Part shown: positions 33,230-42,041 of the stretch, in pieces | How positions within the stretch are numbered: position 1 is the first letter of the stretch | Layout: each line of letters begins with the position of its first letter | From: GCA-002712045 sp028112705 | GTDB taxonomy: Bacteria; Pseudomonadota; Alphaproteobacteria; Rhodobacterales; Rhodobacteraceae | Direction: 5' to 3' | Assembly: GCA_028112705.1 (NCBI GenBank) | Contig: JAOGYN010000001.1 | Coordinates: forward strand, 62,001 to 126,000 | Length of the DNA: 64,000 bases | The notes under the pieces: generated by a model | Told to the model about the DNA's origin: nothing | The model's database searches: none | What the model saw: the letters and a program-made list of their open reading frames with translations, nothing else | Position numbers and translations under genes: made by a program

Positions 33230-35698
33230 TTAATAGTTTATTCTGGTCACACCTAAAGAACCAGCTTTTGTAGCGATTGGATCCAATGACATTGGAATAT
33301 AATTACCTTCGTTAGATAGCCTTGATAAGTCGTCATAATGTCTTGATAAAAAATGACCACTTTGCCCTGTTGAAATTATATATAAACTACTATTTGGGTC
33401 ACCCATATCGTATATTCCTTTAAAAACTGAACCATGAGATGCTATTATTTTGCCATCCTTTGAATATTTTGTTTTATTACTATTTAGAGTGTAGGTACCT
33501 CCTGACACATTGTGGGAAATATTAAAAACCCAGTGTAGAAATTTTTGTTTTCCTAGAGGATTATGAAAATAAACTGCCTTATTATATTTACCCCACTTCC
33601 AATTCTCAATGTTGTTGCCGTATTTTTTCCTTAAAGAAGTTAATGTATCATTTAGAGAATCTTTTGCTAATTGGTTACAGTTCTCTATTTTAAATGTTTG
33701 ATTGATATCGCACCAATCTGATGCATTGTTGATGTTTTTAAATACACGCTCAAGGAATAAGGGCTGATAATTACTATATTGTTCATAAAGCATACCTAAC
33801 TCATCCTGAATTATTCTTTTTTGTAGCATAGTTAACCAAGTATTATATACAAACGGTTCTATAAGACTGCTGTTCATATTGCCGTTCCAGGTGGAAAGCT
33901 TTTTTAGTATGCTTTGCCGAGAAAATTTACTTGATCCGCTCGGCCCAATTTCTCCTTCATACCATAGATCATTCGCAATTAATCCCAACAAAGAACGTGC
34001 AGTATACGATACTGTATCTGTATGAATTTCCATTAAACTTTCTAAGGTATAGACATCACGATAGTCCATTTTCTTTTTTAACCTTTGGATTTTTTGTGTA
34101 TCATTCCATTTATATGTAAGGTTTTTTGGAAATTTATTATTAATATTTTTGTTTCCAGTATTTAAAATTTTTCCATTACTTGGATTTTTAGATATAGTAT
34201 TAACATCATAGGCATAATAGCCATTCCACTGATCATCCCGACTGCCCCCAAATCCTGGGAATTGTCCTTTTGTTGAGTGAGCAATATTTCTTTTTGGTAT
34301 TTTACCAATTAATTTAAATGCAATATTTTCATTATCGATTACCATTAAATTTTTAATTGGAGTTACATGGTTTTTTGAAACTTCAAGAGCTTCATTAACA
34401 CTATTTGAAAGCATTAGATCTATTGCTGCAGTCATACTTAAGTCATTTTCAATCATCGAATTTGATTTGATACTAATTAAATTTTTTGATTCTTCTTTGA
34501 ATATTACTCCCAAGTATTGTTCAGGTATAATTGGCCCGTTATCTGACCATAATAGATCAATCTCAATGTCATCTTTATTTTTTATTTTCACTTTTGCTTT
34601 TTTTTGGTGTAATTTTTTATAACCGCTTGGAGTTAGGAACTCCTTGTTATTTTTTGGATTTAATTCCTCGATATACAAATCTATTTGATCTGCGTTAACA
34701 TTACCTAAACCCCAAGCTATTTTTATGTTTCTGCCTAAGAGAATTGCTGGTATACCTGGTATTGTAGCACCGATTACACCACCATTTGGAAACTCCATTC
34801 TGGCTAACATCCATTTAGCTGGTGTTGTTAAAACACCTTGAAGATCATGTGCTAATAAGGATCCTTTTTTTACTGTGATACTTGGACTAATGGAAATTAA
34901 ATTAGAACTTTGAAGGTTGAACCTTGATTGGATTGGTTTAAAATTTAGGTCAACACCATTCCCAATACTTAATTGTTGTTTATCTATAAAACTAATATTT
35001 TCATACTTAGTCAGTAATTCGTTATTAATATCAAAATTTGGTTTAATTTCTTGAGAAAAAAGATCGAAAGCTTTGTTATTTTTTAGTTTTAAAATTGTCT
35101 TTAATGTTAACAACTCTTCATTAATTTGACTTGAACCTTGTAGGCCCAAAAGTCTCAAAATACTCAAACTATCTACTGGTTGCCATTTTTTTAAAGGAGA
35201 CCCATATAAAAAAAATTCTGGAGCACCTCTCCCTTGAGATCCTTTGTTTATCAAATTTAACCAAGCGTTAACACCTGAAGCATATGATTCTAGCGCCTCT
35301 TGTGTACTTTGACTTTGATACTGTAATGAGACACTTGATAGTCTTTTTAGATCAATTCTTTTCATAAAATCGTCGATGTTGTATGTTTTTTGACCAAATA
35401 TTTCGGATAATTCTCCATATGCTAAACGCCTACTTTGCATCATTTGCCAAAGTCGATCTTGCGCATGTGCAAAACCTAAACCAAAAAATAAATCTCTTTT
35501 GTCATCAGTAAAAATGTGAGGAACAGCATGCCTATCTCTGATTATTTCAATCGATCCAAATGGTTCTGATAATGTATAGTCTTTATTATAGTTTGGGATT
35601 GATTGATTTATTATAAAGTAAATAAATATTACAAATACAGCTATCAAAGCTAAGATTAGAAAAAAAAATCCTTTAATCCAATTTATTGTATAAGGCAT
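33230..35698 (-). CDS. Penicillin acylase-family Ntn hydrolase, membrane-anchored
   Basis: This 822-residue protein of the penicillin G acylase/PvdQ family matures by self-cleavage and hydrolyses amide bonds. It has one hydrophobic helix at about 10-32, then an alpha-subunit region with RDRHAVPHI and GLGFAHAQDRLWQMMQSRR, and a beta region beginning around S265-N266, my best guess for the nucleophile. Later IPGIPAILLGRNIKIAWGLGN is typical. Two things are odd: the segment after the presumed nucleophile (SNLISISPS) is not the common SNAW form, and LLAHDLQG replaces the usual LLANDPH. Activity is therefore uncertain. Substrates in the family include penicillins, acyl-homoserine lactones and siderophore precursors; none is indicated here. 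Lone gene, convergent with hflX. Confidence 0.83.
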   Translation of the reverse strand: MPYTINWIKGFFFLILALIAVFVIFIYFIINQSIPNYNKDYTLSEPFGSIEIIRDRHAVPHIFTDDKRDLFFGLGFAHAQDRLWQMMQSRRLAYGELSEIFGQKTYNIDDFMKRIDLKRLSSVSLQYQSQSTQEALESYASGVNAWLNLINKGSQGRGAPEFFLYGSPLKKWQPVDSLSILRLLGLQGSSQINEELLTLKTILKLKNNKAFDLFSQEIKPNFDINNELLTKYENISFIDKQQLSIGNGVDLNFKPIQSRFNLQSSNLISISPSITVKKGSLLAHDLQGVLTTPAKWMLARMEFPNGGVIGATIPGIPAILLGRNIKIAWGLGNVNADQIDLYIEELNPKNNKEFLTPSGYKKLHQKKAKVKIKNKDDIEIDLLWSDNGPIIPEQYLGVIFKEESKNLISIKSNSMIENDLSMTAAIDLMLSNSVNEALEVSKNHVTPIKNLMVIDNENIAFKLIGKIPKRNIAHSTKGQFPGFGGSRDDQWNGYYAYDVNTISKNPSNGKILNTGNKNINNKFPKNLTYKWNDTQKIQRLKKKMDYRDVYTLESLMEIHTDTVSYTARSLLGLIANDLWYEGEIGPSGSSKFSRQSILKKLSTWNGNMNSSLIEPFVYNTWLTMLQKRIIQDELGMLYEQYSNYQPLFLERVFKNINNASDWCDINQTFKIENCNQLAKDSLNDTLTSLRKKYGNNIENWKWGKYNKAVYFHNPLGKQKFLHWVFNISHNVSGGTYTLNSNKTKYSKDGKIIASHGSVFKGIYDMGDPNSSLYIISTGQSGHFLSRHYDDLSRLSNEGNYIPMSLDPIATKAGSLGVTRINY

Positions 35699-35777
35699 TT
35701 TAAGTTCCTAATTAACTCTATAGGATGGTGTAAGTTTGTTGTGTAACTTAACCTTCGCCATAAAAAGGAGATATAAA

Positions 35778-36644
35778 ATGAAATTAGCTTTTTTAGGTTT
35801 AGGTGTCATGGGGTTTCCGATGGCGGGGCACTTAGCAAATTTTGGACATGATCTAGTCGTTTATAATAGAACATCTTCTAAAGCAAGCAAATGGAAAGAT
35901 AATTATAAAGGAAATACTGCTGAAACTCCCAAAGCAGCGTCAGTGGATGTGGATATTGTAATCTCCTGTGTAGGCAACGATGAGGATTTAAGGGAGGTAA
36001 CAGTTGCTGAAAATGGCGCTTTCCATTCAATGACTGCTGGCAGTATTTTTATTGATCATACGACAGTATCGGCCTCAATTACGAAGGAATTATATAATTG
36101 CGCAAAAGATAAAGGTATTTTTTATATTGATGCGCCTATTTCAGGAGGGCAGGCGGGTGCTGAAAACGCAGCTCTTTCTATAATGTGTGGAGGTGATGAA
36201 GCTACTTTTAATAATGCACTACCAGTGATGGACGTTTACTCAAAAATCTGCAAACTTATGGGGCCAACTGGCTCTGGACAATTAACTAAGATGGTTAATC
36301 AAATATGTATCGCTGGTTTGGTTCAAGGGTTATCAGAGGGTTTGAATTTTGCCAAAAAAGCAAATCTTGATGTGAAGAAAGTTGCTGAAGTGATAAGTCA
36401 AGGAGCAGCAGGTTCATGGCAAATGAACAATCGTTATGAAACAATGCTTGAAAATAAATACGATTTTGGCTTTGCTGTTGATTGGATGAGAAAGGATCTT
36501 AAAATTTGTTTGGATGAAGCTAACCAAAATGGCGCACTATTGCCTGTTACAGCTATAGTAGATCAATTCTATAAAGATATTCAAAACCATGGTGGAGGCC
36601 GTTTAGACACCTCGAGTTTATTAAAGCGTTTAGAAGAATATTAG
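35778..36644 (+). CDS. 3-hydroxyisobutyrate / 2-hydroxy-3-oxopropionate dehydrogenase-family protein
   Basis: This beta-hydroxyacid dehydrogenase has 288 residues from the ATG at 35778, which has a near-perfect AAGGAGAT ribosome site; an earlier in-frame start is not supported. The Rossmann motif is FLGLGVMGFPMAGHL, the substrate loop DAPISGGQAGAENA, and the catalytic lysine lies in GSGQLTKMVNQ. The family reduces or oxidises 3-hydroxyisobutyrate, tartronate semialdehyde or similar acids; the exact substrate is open. Its stop codon overlaps that of the convergent SYLF gene by three bases. Confidence 0.88.
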   Translation: MKLAFLGLGVMGFPMAGHLANFGHDLVVYNRTSSKASKWKDNYKGNTAETPKAASVDVDIVISCVGNDEDLREVTVAENGAFHSMTAGSIFIDHTTVSASITKELYNCAKDKGIFYIDAPISGGQAGAENAALSIMCGGDEATFNNALPVMDVYSKICKLMGPTGSGQLTKMVNQICIAGLVQGLSEGLNFAKKANLDVKKVAEVISQGAAGSWQMNNRYETMLENKYDFGFAVDWMRKDLKICLDEANQNGALLPVTAIVDQFYKDIQNHGGGRLDTSSLLKRLEEY

Positions 36645-37216
36645 TTTTTATAAATAGGTGTATATTTTACACCTTCCAATGATCCACCAAAAGTAATGCC
36701 AGACCTATCAAACATTAAAGCAATTACGTCTGTAGATGGCTTGCTGGCACTTACATCCATACCAATCCTTCCAGAATCCTTCGCTAGTACATATTCAGCA
36801 TCAACGCCTAAAGACCATCCATCAGAAGATCTAAATTCGGTAAAAGAGCTGGAATTCATAAAAAATAGTGCAAGGGAGTAATCTTGGAGTCCAATTTTAA
36901 GGCCAATGGATGCTTGTGCCATATTAAAATAACCAACGATAGCATCACCAATCAGCAATCCCCCTTCGCCATAAGCACCACCTAGCCAAAAATTAGCATT
37001 AGATATTTTTGGTATAATTAATACACCTTTTGCCTCGGTCTCCAGATCAACCGATCCAGGAATTTCTTTATTCATCAAACTTCTAGCATATTGAATTTCA
37101 TTATTAATTTGAGATTTCGGTTTTAAGGGTGATATATTTGAAGAAATTTGAGCACAGGAAATTAAAGGTATTGTGCTACTTGCTAAAACAAAGTTACGCC
37201 TTGTCCACTTTCCCAT
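36641..37216 (-). CDS. SYLF/YSC84-domain lipid-binding protein, probable lipoprotein
   Basis: From the ATG at 37216 this is a 191-residue protein; AAGGAAA lies before this ATG, so I reject a start 36 bases upstream. The N-terminus has a twin-arginine-like RRNFVLASS run followed by a lipobox-like PLISC, pointing to export and lipid anchoring. The rest is a SYLF (YSC84-like) domain, including GVLIIPKISNANFWLGGAYGEG-type sequence and a C-terminal DRSGITFGGSLEG. Function is unknown beyond lipid binding known for eukaryotic members. It stands between an oxidoreductase and hemB with no operon partner. Confidence 0.82.
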   Translation of the reverse strand: MGKWTRRNFVLASSTIPLISCAQISSNISPLKPKSQINNEIQYARSLMNKEIPGSVDLETEAKGVLIIPKISNANFWLGGAYGEGGLLIGDAIVGYFNMAQASIGLKIGLQDYSLALFFMNSSSFTEFRSSDGWSLGVDAEYVLAKDSGRIGMDVSASKPSTDVIALMFDRSGITFGGSLEGVKYTPIYKN

Positions 37217-37294
37217 AATAATTTCCTTTTTTTTTAAATTACCTACATTCATACTAAACTAATAATATAGATCTGTCATTATGGATTAATTAGA

Positions 37295-38293
37295 TTACTT
37301 TAAAAGTGCTTTGGCTGCCATAGGCGCAAAATAAGTCAATATTCCGTCACATCCTGCTCTTTTAAAACATATTAAGCTTTCTAGAATTGCTTCATCTTGT
37401 TCTAACCATCCATTTTGTATTGATGTCATTATCATTGAGTATTCACCAGATACTTGATAAGAAAAAGTTGGTATACCAAAAGTTTTTTTAATTCTATAAC
37501 AAACATCCAAATAAGGCGCACCAGGCTTTACAATTACCATGTCAGCTCCTTCTTGTATGTCTCTAGACACATTTCTTAACGCTTCATCTGTATTCCCAGG
37601 ATCCATTTGGTAGGTTTTTTTATCACATTTGAAATTTGACGCACCTCCAAGAGCCTGTCTAAAAGGAGTATATAAAGTTGATGCATACTTGGCCGAATAG
37701 GCCATGATCATCTTGTTGTCATAACCTTCTCTTTCTAAAGCACTCCGTATTGATTTAATTCTACCGTCCATCATATCAGAAGGGCCTAGAATATCAGCAC
37801 CAGCTTCTGCTTGTACTAGTGCTTGCAATTTTAAAATTTCAACAGTTTCATCGTTTAGAACTTCATTATTTTTGAATAACCCATCATGTCCACTAATATT
37901 ATATGGATCAAGTGCCACGTCTAGCATGATAAGGAGTTCAGGGCAGGCATCTTTCACAGCCTTTGTAGCTGTGTTGATTAAATTATTTGGGTTGTAAGCC
38001 TCTATGCAATCCAAGGTTTTTAGTTTTGGTTCAATTGATGGAAATAAGGCAATGCAATTGATTCCTAATGAGATAGCTTCCTTCGCTTCGATAATTAGAT
38101 TATCAATAGAAAGTCGGAAAACACCATCCATAGTGGAAATTTTTTCTTTTACATTTTTACCTTCGCAAACAAATAAAGGCCAAATTAAATCTGAAACCTG
38201 AAGGGTGCTTTCAGAGATTAAATTTCTTATTTGAACATTTTGGCGAAGGCGACGTAAACGGCTTGCTGGAAATGATGTATTAATGGGATTCAT
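37295..38293 (-). CDS. hemB: Delta-aminolevulinic acid dehydratase (porphobilinogen synthase)
   Basis: HemB (332 residues) condenses two 5-aminolevulinate molecules into porphobilinogen for heme and corrinoid synthesis. Both Schiff-base lysines are in place (MAYSAKYAS and MVIVKPGAPYLD). The metal-site loop reads DVALDPYNISGHDG, with Ala and Asp where zinc enzymes have three cysteines, so it is the magnesium-dependent or metal-relaxed class common in alphaproteobacteria and pseudomonads. It is a single gene, divergent from mfd. Confidence 0.96.
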   Translation of the reverse strand: MNPINTSFPASRLRRLRQNVQIRNLISESTLQVSDLIWPLFVCEGKNVKEKISTMDGVFRLSIDNLIIEAKEAISLGINCIALFPSIEPKLKTLDCIEAYNPNNLINTATKAVKDACPELLIMLDVALDPYNISGHDGLFKNNEVLNDETVEILKLQALVQAEAGADILGPSDMMDGRIKSIRSALEREGYDNKMIMAYSAKYASTLYTPFRQALGGASNFKCDKKTYQMDPGNTDEALRNVSRDIQEGADMVIVKPGAPYLDVCYRIKKTFGIPTFSYQVSGEYSMIMTSIQNGWLEQDEAILESLICFKRAGCDGILTYFAPMAAKALLK

Positions 38294-38449
38294 TTTAGAC
38301 CTTTTAATGGAAATTTTAAGATTTATACATAATTAGTCTAAAGGATTGCAATTGCCAAGGTATTCACTAATTTGCTAATGCTGTAATTTATTTTGCTTAA
38401 GTGGCCCAAACTTCCTTGCAGCGGTTATTTAGGTTGTTATATCGAGAGG

Positions 38450-40984
38450 ATGAAAAGTTCTTTCGAATCTAATGCTAAAATAAATGTTGGGTCACTACCT
38501 GAGGGACTTAATGCAAAATTTTTATTAGATAAATTAAATCTTTCAGGGTGCAACGTGGTTCATATTGCACACGATGATAAAAGCTTAGAAGCGATGAAAT
38601 TGGCGTTGCTCTTTTTTGATCCAAATGTGAGAGTACGTGTTATACCAGCTTGGGATTGTTCTCCTTACGAAATGATAAGCCCAAACCCTTTAATTACATC
38701 TGAACGAATAAGCTCACTATCAAAAATTAATAAAGATTTTGATGGAAATATTATCTATTTAATGACTCTAAACTCCGTTTCTCAATATCTACCCCCACGT
38801 TCAGTAGTAAGTGATTCATACTATCAAATCACATTAGGAAAGCAAATTGATGAAGAATACTTAAAGGAACTACTTGTCCAATTTGGCTATGTTAAGACCT
38901 CTATGGTGTCTGAACCTGGTGACTATTCAATTCGAGGTGATATAATTGATATCTTCACCTCAGGTAATAATAGAGCCGTGCGTTTAGATTTATTTGGTGA
39001 TGTTGTCGATCGGTTAAGAACTATAGACCCAAGAACTCAATTAACTATAAGTAATTTAAGTAATCTAGAATTGCTACCAATTTCAGAAGTAATTATTAAT
39101 GAAACTACGGTAACTAATTTTAGGAAAAACTATCGTAAAATATTTGGTATTGGTGGTTCACTTGATACGCTATATTCGGCAGTTTCTAATGGATTAAAAG
39201 TACAAGGTGTGGAACAGTGGTTGCCATTATTCTATGATGGATTAGAAACTATTTTTGATTACTTACCAAAAGCTATTTATTTTATGGATACTGAGATTAG
39301 TTATATCCATGAGCAACGTTGGGAAAAAATAAACGAACAATATAATGCACGATTGAATCCAATTAAAAATAAGAATGTTAAAAGTGCCTTTGTGCCATGT
39401 GAACCTAATTCTTTATATTTATCGCCTGAGCATTTTAAAAGATATATAATTACAAAAAATGTTTTTTATTTAAGTGCATTGCCACTGCCTGTTGGATTGA
39501 ATTCCATTAATGCAGGCGGTGGGCTTGGGAAGAAATTTATTTCAGAACGAAAGTCTGAAAATATCAATCTTTTTTCAGCATTAAATTTGTATATTAAAAA
39601 ATCTCAATTAAACACTCATGTGGTTATTACCTCCTTCTCAGAAGGATCAAGAGATAGATTAATTGATTTATTAAATGATGAAGGTCAAAATAATATTGTT
39701 AAAATAAAAAGTATTACAGATTTACCTAAAGATAAAAATAAATTGTCTATTACGGTTTGGCCATTAAATGAGGGGTTTTATAGTAATAGCTTAACTATAA
39801 TTTCAGAACAAGATATTCTAGGGCATAGATTAGCAACTCCACCTAAGAAGAAAAATAGATCTTTTGACGTAATAACTGATGCCTTATCAATAGATTTGGG
39901 TGACTTAATTATACATATGGATCATGGTATTGGTAGTTTTCAGGGCTTTGAAACAGTTAAAGCGAATGGGGTTTTACATGAGTGCTTGCTACTGGAGTAT
40001 GCAGAAAATAGTAAATTATTCTTGCCAGTTGAAAACATCGAACTTTTAAGTCGATACGGTCAAAACACAGGTATTCTAGATAAATTAGGTGGTGCTTCCT
40101 GGCAAAAAAGAAAAGCTAATCTAAAAACACAAATTTTGGAGATGTCTGGTAATTTAATAAAAACTGCTGCTTTAAGACAACTTAAAAAAGTAAAAAAGAT
40201 TGATACCGACACTCATGGTTGGGAGAAGTTTTGTTCCAGATTTAATTATTTAGAGACTGACGATCAATTAGACGCAATTAATGAGGTTATCAATGACCTG
40301 AACATAGGGATACCAATGGACAGGTTGATATGTGGTGACGTTGGATATGGTAAAACAGAAGTAGCAATGAGAGCAGCATTTTTGGTGGCTATGTCTGGAG
40401 TTCAGGTTGCCATTATTTCTCCAACTACTTTATTAACTCGACAACATTTTAATACATTTTTGGAAAGATTTGCTGATTTTCCGATTAATATAAAGCAGTT
40501 ATCTAGGTTTACCGAAAAAGCTGAAGTTGCAAGTATTCGAGATGATATAAAAAATGGAAAAGTTGATATTGTAATTGGAACTCATTCAATTCTAAGTGAA
40601 AAAACGGTATTTTCTAAACTAGGATTATTAATAATCGATGAAGAACAGCACTTTGGCGTTTCTCATAAAGAAAAAATGAAAAAAATGCGTTCTGACATTC
40701 ATGTGCTCACACTAACAGCCACTCCAATCCCTAGAACCTTACACCTAAGTTTATCTGGATTGCGAGATTTGAGCATTATAGCCACTCCACCAATAGATAG
40801 ATTGGCGATTAGAACGTATGTAAGTGAATTTGACCCAACAACTATTAGGCAAGCATTGCTAAGGGAACATTATAGGGGGGGGGCAATCATTCATAGTAGT
40901 GCCAAGAATAAAAGATATTCCAGCCTTAGAGGAGTTTCTTATAGAGCATGTTCCAGAATTATCCCATGTTACAGTCCATGGTAA
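38450..40984 (+). CDS. mfd: Transcription-repair coupling factor Mfd, N-terminal part (frameshifted)
   Basis: Mfd removes RNA polymerase stalled at lesions and recruits UvrA. This fragment holds the UvrB-like N-terminal module (PAWDCSPYE region), the polymerase-interacting domain near IIHMDHGIGSFQGFE, and translocase motor 1 with Walker A CGDVGYGKTE and box DEEQHFGV. At 40875-40883 a run of nine G shifts the frame: after REHYRGG the reading becomes AIIHSSAKNK and stops at 40984, with the last ~33 residues unlike Mfd. With eight G it would continue RGGQSFIVVPRIKD, which is normal Mfd. I use the ATG at 38450; a TTG at 38393 is possible. The whole gene would be about 1,150 residues, the usual length. 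Confidence 0.93.
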   Translation: MKSSFESNAKINVGSLPEGLNAKFLLDKLNLSGCNVVHIAHDDKSLEAMKLALLFFDPNVRVRVIPAWDCSPYEMISPNPLITSERISSLSKINKDFDGNIIYLMTLNSVSQYLPPRSVVSDSYYQITLGKQIDEEYLKELLVQFGYVKTSMVSEPGDYSIRGDIIDIFTSGNNRAVRLDLFGDVVDRLRTIDPRTQLTISNLSNLELLPISEVIINETTVTNFRKNYRKIFGIGGSLDTLYSAVSNGLKVQGVEQWLPLFYDGLETIFDYLPKAIYFMDTEISYIHEQRWEKINEQYNARLNPIKNKNVKSAFVPCEPNSLYLSPEHFKRYIITKNVFYLSALPLPVGLNSINAGGGLGKKFISERKSENINLFSALNLYIKKSQLNTHVVITSFSEGSRDRLIDLLNDEGQNNIVKIKSITDLPKDKNKLSITVWPLNEGFYSNSLTIISEQDILGHRLATPPKKKNRSFDVITDALSIDLGDLIIHMDHGIGSFQGFETVKANGVLHECLLLEYAENSKLFLPVENIELLSRYGQNTGILDKLGGASWQKRKANLKTQILEMSGNLIKTAALRQLKKVKKIDTDTHGWEKFCSRFNYLETDDQLDAINEVINDLNIGIPMDRLICGDVGYGKTEVAMRAAFLVAMSGVQVAIISPTTLLTRQHFNTFLERFADFPINIKQLSRFTEKAEVASIRDDIKNGKVDIVIGTHSILSEKTVFSKLGLLIIDEEQHFGVSHKEKMKKMRSDIHVLTLTATPIPRTLHLSLSGLRDLSIIATPPIDRLAIRTYVSEFDPTTIRQALLREHYRGGAIIHSSAKNKRYSSLRGVSYRACSRIIPCYSPW
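40875..40883 (+). repeat. Nine-G homopolymer that shifts the mfd frame
   Basis: Nine consecutive G interrupt mfd; eight would keep the frame (AGG-GGG-GGG-CAA, R-G-G-Q). The tract could be a sequencing or assembly length error, slipped-strand variation in the population, or a true mutation. It is the longest G run I noticed in the window (a seven-G run lies in lptG near 52529). Confidence 0.92.
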
Positions 40985-41903
40985 AATTAGTGGTGCATTA
41001 TTGGATACTCATATGAATGCGTTTTATGATCGAAAATATGATATTCTTTTAGCGACAACAATCATTGAAAGTGGTTTAGATATACCAACGGCTAATACTA
41101 TTATAATTCACAATGCAAATATGTTTGGTTTAGCTCAACTTTATCAAATCAGAGGTAGGGTCGGTAGATCAAAACAGAGAGCCTATGCATATCTGACGAC
41201 TAAACCGCGTAAAAAACTTACAACAAATGCATATAAGAGATTAAAGGTTATTGGCGCTCTTAATGATCTAGGTGCTGGGTTTAATTTAGCAAGTCAAGAT
41301 TTAGATCTAAGAGGTGCTGGTAATATATTAGGAGATGCTCAATCAGGACATATTAAAGAAGTTGGCTACGAACTTTATCAATCTTTATTAGAAGAGGCGG
41401 TAATAAAAATGAAAAGTGGTAATGTTGGTCTTGAATTAGATTATGATCAAGAATGGACACCAAAGCTTAATCTTGGAGTTTCAATATTAATACCTGATGA
41501 TTATGTAAATGATGTCAGCGTAAGGTTGGAGCTATATAAACGGTTATCGAGCTTATCTACTAAAGTTGAATTAGAGGGCTTTGCGTCTGAATTGATTGAT
41601 CGTTTTGGAAAATTGCCAAAAGAGATAAACTCTCTACTAAACGTAATGCAAATAAAATCTATATGTAAGAAAATTGGAATAAGTAAGATTGATTTAGATA
41701 TCGGTGGTGCAAACTTTGAACTTCGTCATAATCATAAATTAAATCCGAATAAGTTAATTAATTATATTAATTCAGAGGATAATAGAATTAAAGTGAAGGG
41801 GACTAAACTAATTTTTAAACGACATTGGGTGACAAACAAAGACAAAATGAAAGGAATTTTCTCTATATTAAAGAACTTACATAAAGCGTATACTAAAAAA
41901 TAA
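40899..41903 (+). CDS. mfd: Transcription-repair coupling factor Mfd, C-terminal part (frameshifted)
   Basis: This is the second piece of mfd in the next frame, beginning in practice right after the G run (about 40884); the GTG at 40899 is merely the first start-like codon. It contains motor-2 helicase motifs DILLATTIIESGLDIPTANT and LYQIRGRVGRSKQRAYAY, the relay hook DLDLRGAGNILG, and the C-terminal UvrA-binding domain (ISILIPDDYVNDVSVRLELYKRL onwards). Everything downstream of the run is intact and uninterrupted to a normal stop, which argues for a recent or artefactual frameshift rather than an old pseudogene. It has no ribosome site of its own. Confidence 0.92.
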   Translation: MPRIKDIPALEEFLIEHVPELSHVTVHGKISGALLDTHMNAFYDRKYDILLATTIIESGLDIPTANTIIIHNANMFGLAQLYQIRGRVGRSKQRAYAYLTTKPRKKLTTNAYKRLKVIGALNDLGAGFNLASQDLDLRGAGNILGDAQSGHIKEVGYELYQSLLEEAVIKMKSGNVGLELDYDQEWTPKLNLGVSILIPDDYVNDVSVRLELYKRLSSLSTKVELEGFASELIDRFGKLPKEINSLLNVMQIKSICKKIGISKIDLDIGGANFELRHNHKLNPNKLINYINSEDNRIKVKGTKLIFKRHWVTNKDKMKGIFSILKNLHKAYTKK

Positions 41904-42041
41904 AATTATTATTTTTGTATTAACTGAGTTATAATAGAAGTGAGTTTTGTTAGTTTAAGTGAAAATAATGTATAAATATGAATTATGCTTTGTTAAATCT
42001 AATTTGTACATTAATTCGTTTATCAACTAGGAATAGGATTT

